Positions 40,541-49,750 of a stretch of 64,000 bases of DNA are shown piece after piece. The notes under the pieces are model-generated. The model did no database searches. It worked only from the letters and a program-made list of their open reading frames with translations, and was not told the origin of the DNA. Origin of the DNA: Candidatus Gastranaerophilales bacterium. Lineage in GTDB: Bacteria > Cyanobacteriota > Vampirovibrionia > Gastranaerophilales > Gastranaerophilaceae. Position 1 is the stretch's first letter; each line of letters opens with the position of its first letter. The stretch spans positions 1 through 64,000 of the forward strand of contig CALUVG010000008.1 of the NCBI GenBank assembly GCA_944324165.1. Direction: 5' to 3'. The position numbers and the translations under genes were made by a program.

Positions 40541-40739
40541 TTTTTTCTCCTTTTTCTTAGTAACATAATCGGCAAAATCATAATCCTGAAACCCTTACGC
40601 ATTCCGGTTATGACGGGACTGCCGGACCTGTGCAACTCTTAAAATTATGCATTTAATGTCCCTACGTCCTATTTTTGCCTCACAATGCTTATAATCCAGC
40701 ACGAATATTTCAGCAGAGTGTACTACTATTAAACAACCT

Positions 40740-41699
40740 TCATGACTCATTGTCAATAGGGGTATCCGGATTCAACTCATTAATTTTTTCAAATGCTTCA
40801 TTCTTTGGGTATATTTTGAGAAGTTTAACTATTCGATTTGCCTTTTGACTGTCATAAAAGAAGCCGTCATAATCCGTATAACTTACAACATGTTCAGCGC
40901 AGTTTGAGGCTTCAGAGGCTGACAAATCAGTAAGAAGTCTTCCGATAAAATTCATCGTGGCAGGGGAATAGTATTCATTGCGGAATCTATCTTCCAGTAT
41001 GCATGAATTCATCATTTGCTGCACTTCTTCTACCGGGTATCTTTTTGCGAGTTTAAATCCAGCTTCAAATAGTGAATAATCAACAGATTCATTGAAATTT
41101 CTACTCAAAAGTTTTGCGGTATTTGCGACTGCAGCGGCTGTTTTTATATCATAATCGTCAAGTTTTGCCTCTAATTCTTTTCTTAATTTCCCGTTTATGG
41201 TAGTTTGACCATTGCGTGTTAAATTAATTGCGTCGTTATATATGTCCTCGTTGCCATACATCATTATGTCATTAAGTTTGGCATAGTGATGCATCATTCG
41301 TTCATAACAATTTGGAGACAGGATATCTGTGTTAAAACAGTCATTCAAATCAAAATATTCATCTTTGTTGATAAGATAATCAGGATGAACGGGATTATAG
41401 AACTGTTCTTTTACTGCTTTTATGTCATCATCATCGTAACCGGAGTATTCAGCAGTTAGTTCGTCGCGTTTATTATCAAAAAGTTCATCATTGCGAAAAA
41501 TCAAATCTGGAATACTTACTTCTTCTTTTTCAATCTCAGATTCGTACAATTTGTCGGAAAGCGTAAATGGTCTGGGACTGCTGTAATTTTGCATATATAC
41601 AAGTTCTGAGTCAGACCAGTTGACCGGTTTATTACTTGTAAATGGTAATTTTGGGTACGATTTGTACGCACTGCATGATGGTATACTGTGTATTTTCAT
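40740..41699 (-). CDS. Unknown protein with N-terminal P-F-x-S motif
   Basis: A 319-residue protein that I do not recognise. It has no signal peptide or membrane helix. The start MKIHSIPSCSAYKSYPKLPFTSNK is basic and Ser/Pro-rich, and PFTSNK lies at residues 19-24. Two other genes, 54804 and 57590, have a similar motif (PSFQAK, PAFGSK) at residues 8-14. The rest is helical, Asp/Asn-rich, with HTH-like stretches near the C-terminus but none convincing. GAGGT precedes the ATG. It may be an N-terminally targeted protein. Confidence 0.45.
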   Translation of the reverse strand: MKIHSIPSCSAYKSYPKLPFTSNKPVNWSDSELVYMQNYSSPRPFTLSDKLYESEIEKEEVSIPDLIFRNDELFDNKRDELTAEYSGYDDDDIKAVKEQFYNPVHPDYLINKDEYFDLNDCFNTDILSPNCYERMMHHYAKLNDIMMYGNEDIYNDAINLTRNGQTTINGKLRKELEAKLDDYDIKTAAAVANTAKLLSRNFNESVDYSLFEAGFKLAKRYPVEEVQQMMNSCILEDRFRNEYYSPATMNFIGRLLTDLSASEASNCAEHVVSYTDYDGFFYDSQKANRIVKLLKIYPKNEAFEKINELNPDTPIDNES

Positions 41700-41778
41700 G
41701 AGACCTCAATTATTATTTACTATTGCATTGTAAATAATTTAAAAAACGAACAAAAAATTTTTTGCACAGAAAATAAAA

Positions 41779-42273
41779 TTAAGTTAATTTAAAATCGCCA
41801 TTTTTCTTAATATGCTCTACCAGCCCGCCGTCATTAAGCATTTTAATCATAACAGGCGGCAGCGGTTCAATAGGAATAATCGCACCGTTGGTTAAATCTT
41901 TTAATATACCCTTTTCTATATCGAGATCCAATTCATCTCCTGCATCAATGGCATCAGTATCGCATTCAATAGCAAGCAGTCCTATGTTAATTGCATTTCT
42001 GTAAAAAATTCTGGCAAATGACTTTGCAATAACGGCACCAACGCCTGCAATTTTAATAATTTGCGGGGCATGTTCACGTGAAGAGCCTAAGCCGAAATTC
42101 TTACCGCCGACAACAAAATCTCCTTTTTGCATTTTACTTGCGAATGTCGGATCTGCATCTTCTAGCACGTGTTTGGCAAATTCCGGCAAATTAGAACGTA
42201 AATGGAATAATCTCCCGGGTGCAATGTGATCTGTTGAAATATTGTCTCCAAATTTAAAAGCCTTACCACGCAT
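41779..42273 (-). CDS. leuD: 3-isopropylmalate dehydratase small subunit (or homoaconitase small subunit)
   Basis: A 164-residue swivel-domain protein with FGDNISTDHIAPGR at the N-terminus and GKNFGLGSSREHAPQIIKIAGVGAVIAKSFARIFYRNAINIGL in the middle, the substrate and GSSREHA motif of the LeuD/AcnA family. It works with a large subunit (leuC) to isomerise isopropylmalate. No leuC lies here. The short form (about 160 residues) is the archaeal/Thermotoga-like LeuD type. GGAGG precedes the ATG. Confidence 0.85.
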   Translation of the reverse strand: MRGKAFKFGDNISTDHIAPGRLFHLRSNLPEFAKHVLEDADPTFASKMQKGDFVVGGKNFGLGSSREHAPQIIKIAGVGAVIAKSFARIFYRNAINIGLLAIECDTDAIDAGDELDLDIEKGILKDLTNGAIIPIEPLPPVMIKMLNDGGLVEHIKKNGDFKLT

Positions 42274-42379
42274 AGCAAACCTCCTTCATATAGTGTATTT
42301 CTGCATTTATTATACTATAAAATTATAAAATATGCTATAATTAATATGTAAAGCGTAATATTATTTTAAGGAGTTAGTA

Positions 42380-43003
42380 ATGCTGTTCGATAGAAAGTGT
42401 AAAATAACATATATATGCCACGGGGCAACAATATACTCTGAAGAATTTCGTTATTCAGATGCGGAGCACTACCCGCCTTTAAACGAGGCAGGGTATGAAG
42501 AAATAGATAAAATTTGTGAGTTCTTAAAGCTGCGCGGCGTTAAAAATGACAAAATATATACTTCTCCCGCGCTGAGAACAGTACAGAGTGCCGAATTAAT
42601 AGCAAAACTTTATAAAAAAGATTATGAAATCATTGAGGACTTGCATCCTAAATCATGTGGAGTATGGAATGGATTGACTTTTGATCAGATTGAAGAAAAA
42701 ACACATTCCGCGGTTGAGGACTCTTTTTTAAACCCTGATAAAAAGCTTTATGGAGAAAAAGAATCCTGGTCAGAATTTATAACACGTGTTGGGTCAGTAA
42801 TAGATAAAGTAGTTGCTGATAACATAGAAAACAGGATAATTATAGTTACACATCCTGAAGTTATTCAGGCAGCTATTTGTAATGCTATTGGACTGCCTCA
42901 TGCAATGGTTGGACGTGTTTATATCAGAACAGGGTCTGCGACTCAGATCAGCTACTACGAAAACTGGGCAAGTTTAAAATATTCCGGTTATGTTCCTGTA
43001 TAA
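42380..43003 (+). CDS. Histidine phosphatase superfamily protein with altered RHG motif
   Basis: A 207-residue phosphoglycerate-mutase-like protein. The catalytic histidine is in ITYICHGAT, where the usual RHG reads CHG, so the first phosphate-binding arginine is a cysteine. The rest of the site is present: SPALRTVQSAELIA, the GVWNGLTFDQIEEK segment and the second histidine in IIIVTHPEVIQAAI. Reactions of this family range from phosphomutase to small-molecule phosphatase. AAGGAG precedes the ATG. The gene is convergent with the radical SAM gene, 1 base between stops. Confidence 0.75.
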   Translation: MLFDRKCKITYICHGATIYSEEFRYSDAEHYPPLNEAGYEEIDKICEFLKLRGVKNDKIYTSPALRTVQSAELIAKLYKKDYEIIEDLHPKSCGVWNGLTFDQIEEKTHSAVEDSFLNPDKKLYGEKESWSEFITRVGSVIDKVVADNIENRIIIVTHPEVIQAAICNAIGLPHAMVGRVYIRTGSATQISYYENWASLKYSGYVPV

Positions 43004-43004
43004 T

Positions 43005-44540
43005 TTATAAATTCAGCAGGCGATTGTGTTCTTTTATTAAAAATTCTTTTCCGGGCTGTATGTCTATAAAATCCCAGGGTAAATTGTCGTCAAGCATAAG
43101 GTCAGCATATGCATAATAGTCAGTATTTATATTACGCGCTTTTGCTGCAGACTTGAATGCACCTATTTTACCTCCATTTTGGTAAACATCAATTAGAAAA
43201 TCCGTAAATGTTTCATCACCTCGGGAAAGAACTGCCTGCCAGTAATCCCATTTTATGCTTGATACGGTTGCAGAAATTCCTAATTTGTGTAATTCCCGTT
43301 TCACAAAACAGGCTTTTGCCTCAAGAGATTTAGTGTTTTCTCTTCCACACCACTGAAAAGGCGTATGCGGTTTAGGTACAAAACTTGAAAATCCAAATGA
43401 TATATCAAATCCCTTGAATTCAGATTTTAATTTAGCAGCAAGATTTATAATTTCCTTTAAATCCTCTTCTGTTTCGGTTGGGAGTCCAATCATGCCGTAG
43501 AATTTTAAACCTTTTAAACCATTATCTTTAGCAATTCTTACTGCATTAAAAATCTGATCTTCAGTAATATTTTTATTTATAACTCTTCTTAGTCGTTCGC
43601 TGCCAGCCTCAATAGCAAGCGTAGAATTTTTTTGACCTGCAGCAACAAGCGTCTTTACAACATCAGGGGTTATTGCATCTACTCTTAGTGAAGATACACT
43701 CATTTCAATGTTCGCGCCGCCTAAAATTTTTTCATAAATATATTTACAAATATCTTTAAAATGCGGGTGAGCACTGATTTGAGCTCCTAATAGAGCTATT
43801 TTATTAGTGTGGGTAAGCCCTAAATTTATGACATTTATCAATTCATCATAAGGCATAAATCTCAATGGCAAATTCAAGTATGACGCCAAACAAAATCCGC
43901 ATCTGTTTGCACAGCCGCGTGAAACCTCTAATATAAATGTGTTTTTAAAGAATGCACCACCACTTAGAATAGGAGTGTAAATACATTCAGACAGGCGTTT
44001 GGTTAATTTTTTAACCTCTTTTTTACCAAATAGAGGGACATATACCCCTTCTATTTCCGAAAGCTTTTTTAAAATTGTATTTTTAGGCTTATTTTTATTT
44101 TCTCTGCAAAGGTTTACAACCTCGATATTTACATCCTCACCGTCACCGATTATAAAAAAATCAAAAAAATCTTTGTAAGGCTGAGGGTTGGCACTAACTA
44201 CTGGACCACCGGCAAATACCAGCGGATCTCCATCACATCTGTCAGAGGATTTGAGAGGTATTCTATAATGTTCCAGCATTGAGAAAATTGTTAAAAAATC
44301 AGTATCAAAAGAGAATGAAAAGCCTAATAAATTTATATTTTGTCTATGCAAATGTGTTGCTTTAGTGTCAGAATAAATTCTTTCGACATTTACATCCTCA
44401 AGTTCATCAATACTTTTAAACATCCATAAAAAACCGAGTGAAGACATTGCAAATGAATATGGTCCCGGAAATGCAAACCACATATTGAAATTTGCATTTT
44501 TAGTGTGTATTGCCGGATATAAAAAAGTTTCTTTATTCAT
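43005..44540 (-). CDS. Radical SAM protein with B12-binding-like N-terminus
   Basis: A 511-residue protein of the radical SAM superfamily with the CxxxCxxC cluster in VSRGCANRCGFCLASYLNL at about residue 205. N-terminal residues 1-190 are like a cobalamin-binding Rossmann domain (IYSDTKATHLHRQNINLLGFSF, FIIGDGED). The C-terminal half has the radical SAM barrel with EAGSERLRRVINKN and GMIGLPTETEEDL. Relatives modify RNA or cofactors by methylthiolation or methylation; the substrate is unknown. The start overlaps the stop of the AI-2E gene by 8 bases. Confidence 0.8.
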   Translation of the reverse strand: MNKETFLYPAIHTKNANFNMWFAFPGPYSFAMSSLGFLWMFKSIDELEDVNVERIYSDTKATHLHRQNINLLGFSFSFDTDFLTIFSMLEHYRIPLKSSDRCDGDPLVFAGGPVVSANPQPYKDFFDFFIIGDGEDVNIEVVNLCRENKNKPKNTILKKLSEIEGVYVPLFGKKEVKKLTKRLSECIYTPILSGGAFFKNTFILEVSRGCANRCGFCLASYLNLPLRFMPYDELINVINLGLTHTNKIALLGAQISAHPHFKDICKYIYEKILGGANIEMSVSSLRVDAITPDVVKTLVAAGQKNSTLAIEAGSERLRRVINKNITEDQIFNAVRIAKDNGLKGLKFYGMIGLPTETEEDLKEIINLAAKLKSEFKGFDISFGFSSFVPKPHTPFQWCGRENTKSLEAKACFVKRELHKLGISATVSSIKWDYWQAVLSRGDETFTDFLIDVYQNGGKIGAFKSAAKARNINTDYYAYADLMLDDNLPWDFIDIQPGKEFLIKEHNRLLNL

Positions 44541-45579
44541 TTAGTACCACTTCATTGTTGTTATTTATGGGCATTATATATAATTCATCTATTAGTACAC
44601 ATATTGTTGCGGCAATAGCAGGCGATAGAATTACCCCCCAGAAACCTAAAAACTGTTCAGCTACAAAGAGTGCTAGAAATATCATCAACGGATGTAATGC
44701 CATAAATTTGCCAAATAAAACAGGTCTCACTACATAATTTGATAGTTGCTGCACCAGAAAGAACCCCAGAATCGCAAGTATAATTTTTACTGCTCCGAGC
44801 GGATATGCAACAAGAAGAATTACAGCAAGCGCAATTGTAGGTCCCAGAAGCGGAATTATGTCTAGAACACCTGAGATTAAACCAAGTAATACAGAGTATT
44901 CAACGCCCAGAATCATCAAAACTATACTTGTCATAATACCTACAGCAATCATTGATAAAATTTGTGCTCTGACATATCCGCCGACTTTGCTGCTTATAGA
45001 AGACAATATATGATTAGCTTTTTCTCTAAGCGTTGCCGGAAAGAATTCCAGAAACTTCTTTCTTAAATAAACTTTATCCATCAATATATAATAGACAATC
45101 ATTGTTAAAGCAATTGCAACAACTAAAAACTGAAATACGCCGACAGTGATGTTCCAGCTCTGGCTGAATACCCCGTGCGCAAACTGTGAAGTTGATGAAG
45201 ACCCGACAATAGAGCTTAGATCAAACAGATCAGCAAGTCTTTTACCATGAAACTGAAAATTCATAAGATAATTTGTTACATATTGTAACTTTTGCGGAAA
45301 ATAAGTTAAAAAAGTTCTTATTTCCTTATAAGCAACAAAAAATATAGGAATAAATATAGCTACAACTGCCGCAATACCGCCAAATACAGCAATTGCAACC
45401 GCCCATTTCCTTTGCATATGCTTTTCCAATTTATTTATGTAAGGGACTAGTGCACACGCTATAACATATGCCCCGAAAAACAACATTAAAATTCCTGAAA
45501 TTTTGGGAATAATAAATAATAAGGCAATAACAAGTACTGCAAATATTATATACTTACTTGTGAAATAATTCTTAATCAT
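44533..45579 (-). CDS. AI-2E family transporter (PerM-type)
   Basis: A 348-residue polytopic membrane protein. I use ATG 45579 because AAGGAG lies nine bases before it; an open frame extends to 45606 with no ribosome site. The C-terminal half has DIIPLLGPTIALAVILLVA (the GP-containing motif) and the PLMIFLALFVAEQFLGFWGVILSPA segment, typical of the AI-2E/PerM family. Members export or import varied small molecules, and quorum-signal transport is not assured. It is coupled to the radical SAM gene by overlap. Confidence 0.8.
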   Translation of the reverse strand: MIKNYFTSKYIIFAVLVIALLFIIPKISGILMLFFGAYVIACALVPYINKLEKHMQRKWAVAIAVFGGIAAVVAIFIPIFFVAYKEIRTFLTYFPQKLQYVTNYLMNFQFHGKRLADLFDLSSIVGSSSTSQFAHGVFSQSWNITVGVFQFLVVAIALTMIVYYILMDKVYLRKKFLEFFPATLREKANHILSSISSKVGGYVRAQILSMIAVGIMTSIVLMILGVEYSVLLGLISGVLDIIPLLGPTIALAVILLVAYPLGAVKIILAILGFFLVQQLSNYVVRPVLFGKFMALHPLMIFLALFVAEQFLGFWGVILSPAIAATICVLIDELYIMPINNNNEVVLNE

Positions 45580-45755
45580 TGCATGTGCTCCTTTACGATT
45601 TAACAAAATTTATTTTAGATTAAATACGCTTAAAATGCAATTAATCGGATATATTAACACAATTGTAACAAATTATTAAGATATATTATATATTAGGCAA
45701 TTTAATAAAAAGTATATACTTTATATATTTAAGAGTATAAAGACGAGGTCGAGAC

Positions 45756-46331
45756 ATGGGTTTTTTAACCAGTAATTTTCTAAATTTAATACTGACGCGG
45801 GAGCAGAATAGACTGCAACGCCGCCTCACCTCTGTCATGTCTCAAATGAAAACTGCTCAAAAGCAGGCTCAGTCTGTTGAAAAAAATATTAATAATTGGA
45901 TGCGTACTCAGCAGAATATGGCTAGAGCAAGTATGAACCAAAGTATATTCCAAAGTCAAGCGCAAGGATTGGCTGGAATGGGACTTAATGTCAATCCAAC
46001 AGACTTAATGAATAATCCTGGTTTATTGTCCTCTATGATTTCCGGATTATCCACATCACAACAACAAAGTTTCAGTACAAATGTTCAACAACAAAATATG
46101 ATGATGCAGTCTAACTTGCAGACATATCTGGCTAACATAGAACAAGAAGCAGAATTGATGAAAGAAATGCAGTTAGAACCACTGAAGGATTTAGAATCTG
46201 ATCTTGAAGTTGAAAAAGCTAATATTGAGGCTCAAATGGAACTCAACAAACAATGGAAAGATGGTGCTAAAGAAGATGTTAAGAACAGCGTCCAAGATCT
46301 CAAACCTAACTACGGAAACGGTACTGCATAA
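45756..46331 (+). CDS. Coiled-coil protein of unknown function
   Basis: A 191-residue protein rich in Gln, Met, Asn and Ser with predicted coiled-coil heptads at about residues 12-55 and 125-175 and a low-complexity middle (NPTDLMNNPGLLSSM). The N-terminal GFLTSNFLNLIL is mildly hydrophobic. No cysteine, signal peptide or known domain. GAGGT precedes the ATG. The sequence looks like a structural or secretion-related helical protein, but I do not recognise a family. A terminator follows. Confidence 0.5.
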   Translation: MGFLTSNFLNLILTREQNRLQRRLTSVMSQMKTAQKQAQSVEKNINNWMRTQQNMARASMNQSIFQSQAQGLAGMGLNVNPTDLMNNPGLLSSMISGLSTSQQQSFSTNVQQQNMMMQSNLQTYLANIEQEAELMKEMQLEPLKDLESDLEVEKANIEAQMELNKQWKDGAKEDVKNSVQDLKPNYGNGTA

Positions 46332-46350
46332 TATAAATATAAATAATAAC

Positions 46351-46375
46351 AAAAGCTCCCAAATGGGAGCTTTTT
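46351..46375 (+). terminator. Terminator of the coiled-coil protein gene
   Basis: AAAAGCTCCC pairs with GGGAGCTTTT around AAAT, ending in a T-run. It may also end thrB transcription from the other side. Confidence 0.8.
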
Positions 46376-46435
46376 ATTGAATATAAATTTTAATTATATA
46401 TTCGCTTGAACTATTTAGATTTGTATATTTACTTA

Positions 46436-47389
46436 TTATTTAGAATCATCATTTGATATAATTGTAGCACCTTGCTTTTCAATAACAGTATCAAATATCT
46501 GCGCTTTAACATTTAAATCTGCCCAGGTTTCACGGACTATTGATTTTATTTTGTCTAATCCGTTACCGCTTGATACAATCAAAATAGACGGTCCTGCACC
46601 GCTCAACACTGTTCCAATAATATTTTCTTCATGTTTTAAGTTCGCAATAATTTTCTCAAGTCCAGGGACAAGTTTTGTTCTGTATGGCTGGTGTAATCTG
46701 TCTTTTAAAGCGAGTTTCATAAGTTCAACATCTTTTGTATGAACTGCATGCACAAACATTCCCATACGTTTTGCATTGAAGACAGCATCTATCATAGGAA
46801 CTTCCTTAGGTAAAACAGAGCGTGAAATGTCGGTTGCGAGTTCATAGTCAGGCACACAAACAGTCAAATGCCACTCTTCCGGCCAATCAAGCTTTCTATA
46901 AACAATACTACCGTCATCTTCTTGAGAAGTTATAACAAGACCGCCTACAATAGCCGGAGTTACATTATCCGGATGTCCTTCAACCTCAGTTGCAATTGAT
47001 AAAAGCGCGGTTTCATCAGCGGGTCTTCCTAAAAGTTCATTAGCCGCAATCAAGCCGCCGACAATAACAGACGCACTGCTGCCCAGCCCTCTTGCAATAG
47101 GAATTTCTGATTGTATCGTAATTTTTAATTCGCTTGGGGTTTGCCCGATAGAATTATATAGAAGTTCAACGGCTTTATACACAATGCTGTTTTCATCCAT
47201 TGGAATGTGCTCCATTAGCAACTCATTTTCAGAGCTGTCAGCAGCAAGAACATTTATTTCAATGCCTGTACCGGGCAGAACAGTTTCTTCAATAGTTACG
47301 GTGTTGTATAAAGGAATAGCAAGTCCCATACAATCAAATCCGGGTCCTAAATTTGCCGAAGTTGCCGGCACTTTTACGCTTACTTTCAT
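46436..47389 (-). CDS. thrB: Homoserine kinase
   Basis: Phosphorylates homoserine on the way to threonine. The 317-residue GHMP kinase starts VSVKVPATSANLGPGFDCMGLAI, has the ATP-binding glycine-rich PIARGLGSSASVIVGGLIAANELLG and the C-terminal VLSGAGPSILIVSS motif. GAGG precedes the ATG. thrC or hom are not near, so it is a stand-alone gene. Confidence 0.93.
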   Translation of the reverse strand: MKVSVKVPATSANLGPGFDCMGLAIPLYNTVTIEETVLPGTGIEINVLAADSSENELLMEHIPMDENSIVYKAVELLYNSIGQTPSELKITIQSEIPIARGLGSSASVIVGGLIAANELLGRPADETALLSIATEVEGHPDNVTPAIVGGLVITSQEDDGSIVYRKLDWPEEWHLTVCVPDYELATDISRSVLPKEVPMIDAVFNAKRMGMFVHAVHTKDVELMKLALKDRLHQPYRTKLVPGLEKIIANLKHEENIIGTVLSGAGPSILIVSSGNGLDKIKSIVRETWADLNVKAQIFDTVIEKQGATIISNDDSK

Positions 47390-47550
47390 CTTTTTCCTCT
47401 TTACCTTCCAATTGTATTATAACAAAAACATACTAAATGTAAATTAATTTGAAAATCTAAGGTGATATGTCATAAAGGAAGTGAGGATATATATAACAGT
47501 GATGAGTTGTGATGACAGGAAGGCTGACAGAAAAACTAAAAATAAAGTCG

Positions 47551-47570
47551 GTTGTGCATACTTGCACAAC
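47551..47570. repeat. Short inverted repeat upstream of the MnmC-like gene
   Basis: GTTGTGC at 47551-47557 and GCACAAC at 47564-47570 form a 7-pair hairpin or operator 57 bases before ATG 47627. The space 47390-47626 has otherwise AT-rich sequence and no supported gene. Confidence 0.4.
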
Positions 47571-47626
47571 AATAAAATAACTTCACATTTTTGCATTATT
47601 ATTAAAATTTAACTATTATACACAGT

Positions 47627-48994
47627 ATGTATAAACTTTATCCTTATTTTACAAATGATGGCTCAGTCGGGCTTTTTAGTCCGGATGCTGACGATATATA
47701 CCATTCTACATACGGGGCTTTAACTGAAGCTTACGAAAAGTTTATTCTGCCCGCGGAATTTGAAAAATATTTTGCCAAGCATGACGAAATTAAAATTCTT
47801 GATATCTGTTTTGGAATTGGTTACAACACAAAAAGTTTTTTAAATTATTTTTTAGAAAAAATTTTGCCAGAAAAAACAGATAAAAAAAATATCAAAAATA
47901 TGTCTATCGAAAAGATAGATACTGATAACATTAAATATACCGCAACGATAGATGGTAATAACAAATATACCAGTGAGATATATACCGATAACACAAATTG
48001 CAAAAATACATCTTCAGACATAGCATCTACATGCAATACAATACAAAAAATTGAGTCTCAAAATTTAAATCCTAAATTCAAAATTTTTATTGAGGCGATA
48101 GATACTGATAAAAATCTTGCATTTCTCTCTCCACTTTTTATTACAGGAAAAAGAAATACGAAAAATAAAAATTTGAATTTTCATCAGGCAAAAATAGAAA
48201 AAATGCTGGAAGATGAAAAAAATAAAAAAATTTCCAAAAAACGCCTGAAAAATGAAACAAATATGATTTTACTTTTAAAAATCATAGAAAATCATCCGGA
48301 AATGCTTAATGATGACGAATTTTATAAATTACTAACATCGAAAAACTACCGTCAATATTTTGACGCGTTTATAAGGCGTTTTTTAGCCTCTTATAAATTT
48401 ATGACGAGTAAATATACCCTTTTAAGACTTTTAGGAGCCTTTTTACATAATATATATTATAGGTATATTTCTAAGCGTCAGAAAAAGGCACTGAATGCCC
48501 TTAAATTGCTCGATTTTAAATTTGACTTGAAAATTGATGATGCGCGAAAAATTTTATTTGCAGACGATAATATATACAATTTTGTATTTTTGGATGCATT
48601 TACGCCTGCAAAATGTCCTTGCCTTTGGACAGTGGATTTTTTTAAACTGCTATATTCTCATCTGGATGAAGATGGAATGATTTTAACATACTCCAATGCT
48701 GCGAATGTCAGAAGTGCATTTTTAGAGGCAGGATTTTTTGTTGGCAAAATATATAACGATGCAGCTGGTAAATTTATGGGGACGGTTGCGGTTAAAAATA
48801 AATCGCTTATAAAAAACGAGCTTTCAGAATACGATTTAGGGCTTTTAAAAACAAAGGCGGGTATATTTTATCGTGACGAAAATTTAACAGGGCAAAATGA
48901 GGCGATTATCGCGGCTCATGAAAAAGAAGTCGAAAACAGCACAAGAATATCAAGTTCAAAATTCATAAAACAGTGGAAGAGAAAAGTTACATAA
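47627..48994 (+). CDS. MnmC-like (DUF752) SAM-dependent methyltransferase with insertions
   Basis: The 455-residue protein opens NDGSVGLFSPDADDIYHSTYGALTEAYEKFILPA, matching the MnmC methyltransferase domain, and has the SAM motif ILDICFGIGYNTKSF and the catalytic-site region NFVFLDAFTPAKCPCLWTVDFFKLL. In MnmC this domain methylates the C5 side chain of wobble U34 in tRNA. Between the SAM motif and FIEAIDTDK there is an Asn/Lys/Thr-rich insertion of about 60 residues, and a further charged helical insert lies at 175-300. The FAD domain of MnmC is absent. No ribosome site is visible before the ATG. Confidence 0.7.
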   Translation: MYKLYPYFTNDGSVGLFSPDADDIYHSTYGALTEAYEKFILPAEFEKYFAKHDEIKILDICFGIGYNTKSFLNYFLEKILPEKTDKKNIKNMSIEKIDTDNIKYTATIDGNNKYTSEIYTDNTNCKNTSSDIASTCNTIQKIESQNLNPKFKIFIEAIDTDKNLAFLSPLFITGKRNTKNKNLNFHQAKIEKMLEDEKNKKISKKRLKNETNMILLLKIIENHPEMLNDDEFYKLLTSKNYRQYFDAFIRRFLASYKFMTSKYTLLRLLGAFLHNIYYRYISKRQKKALNALKLLDFKFDLKIDDARKILFADDNIYNFVFLDAFTPAKCPCLWTVDFFKLLYSHLDEDGMILTYSNAANVRSAFLEAGFFVGKIYNDAAGKFMGTVAVKNKSLIKNELSEYDLGLLKTKAGIFYRDENLTGQNEAIIAAHEKEVENSTRISSSKFIKQWKRKVT

Positions 48995-49265
48995 ACTTCT
49001 TTTCATCATTATCCATTGCTTGTTTTAATACGGATTTAATGTATGTTTGATATGGCATCCCTAATTTTTCTGCTATTCTTTTGGCACGCTTTACTTCAAA
49101 TTCTGACCATCTGAAATTGACGTTTGCTGTTTGCTTTTTAGCTTCAATATCTTTTTCTGCCTGCTTTTCAAAATCTAAAATCTTTGCTTCTTCTTCAGTT
49201 GTAGGAATGTAGTCAGAAATTTCAGCGATACCTATTGTTGGAATATTTTCAATTTTTTTATTCAT
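48987..49265 (-). CDS. CopG-like (ribbon-helix-helix) protein, antitoxin type
   Basis: A strong AAGGAGGT site precedes ATG 49265, so I use that start instead of 49274. The 92-residue protein has an acidic, helical N-terminus and a C-terminal NVNFRWSEFEVKRAKRIAEKLGMPYQTYIKSVLKQAM. The helix plus GMPYQTYI segment resembles the BrnA/CopG antitoxin C-terminus. Antitoxins of this kind bind operator DNA with the toxin. The gene next upstream (49345) could be a partner but shows no toxin motif. Stops overlap with the MnmC-like gene by 8 bases. Confidence 0.5.
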   Translation of the reverse strand: MNKKIENIPTIGIAEISDYIPTTEEEAKILDFEKQAEKDIEAKKQTANVNFRWSEFEVKRAKRIAEKLGMPYQTYIKSVLKQAMDNDEKKFM

Positions 49266-49344
49266 AAGATACACCTCCTTGATAAAATGCTGTTATGAGC
49301 AAAATATCCTTTTCTTTCAAATAAGTATAATAAACATTTATATT

Positions 49345-49554
49345 TTAAGATTCACTATATAATTCATATCTGTCGAATTGAGAATTATAAATTTCGGTAG
49401 TTTTAGTAAAATATGCGGCTATTGCCTGCTGTGGAGTGACCAAATGCCTTACATACATGTGGTATTCAAATTCATTAGTTAGTGGATTTAAGTCCAATTT
49501 TACAATGAATTTTTGTCCTTTAATTTTAAATATTTGGTATTTGTACTGTTCCAT
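49345..49554 (-). CDS. Small protein, possible partner of the CopG-like gene
   Basis: A 69-residue beta-rich protein (YQIFKIKGQKFIVKLDLNP...) of unknown family. No ribosome site is seen; TATAAT-like sequence lies a few bases upstream of ATG, so the mRNA may be leaderless. It lies upstream of the CopG-like gene in the same orientation, 79 bases apart. A toxin role is only a positional guess; no RelE, HigB or BrnT signature is visible. Confidence 0.3.
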   Translation of the reverse strand: MEQYKYQIFKIKGQKFIVKLDLNPLTNEFEYHMYVRHLVTPQQAIAAYFTKTTEIYNSQFDRYELYSES

Positions 49555-49715
49555 ATAATTATTATATCAGAGAAAGTCTTAAATGTCAATACATTGTGTA
49601 GACATTTTGCAATATGTAATATTTACGTTATCAGTATATCTCGTGTCGATACAAGACTAAATATAAATCAATTTTCTTCGGTAATTTTTTTGAGGACGAT
49701 TTCGTAGTTTAGTAG

Positions 49716-49742
49716 GGTGGGCAAAGCGTAAGCGTGCCCACC
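49716..49742. repeat. REP hairpin 1 (inverted relative to 2 and 3)
   Basis: GGTGGGCA and TGCCCACC enclose AAGCGTAAGCG. It is preceded by TAGTA and lies 8 bases from the RAYT pseudogene stop. It is the reverse complement type of copies 2 and 3. Confidence 0.75.
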
Positions 49743-49750
49743 TATTTGTA

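Noticed and set aside
47502-47612. 36-codon frame (MSCDDRKADRK...) before the MnmC-like gene
   Set aside because: The possible GTGAGG site is too far (about 15 bases) and the frame overlaps the hairpin; too little support.
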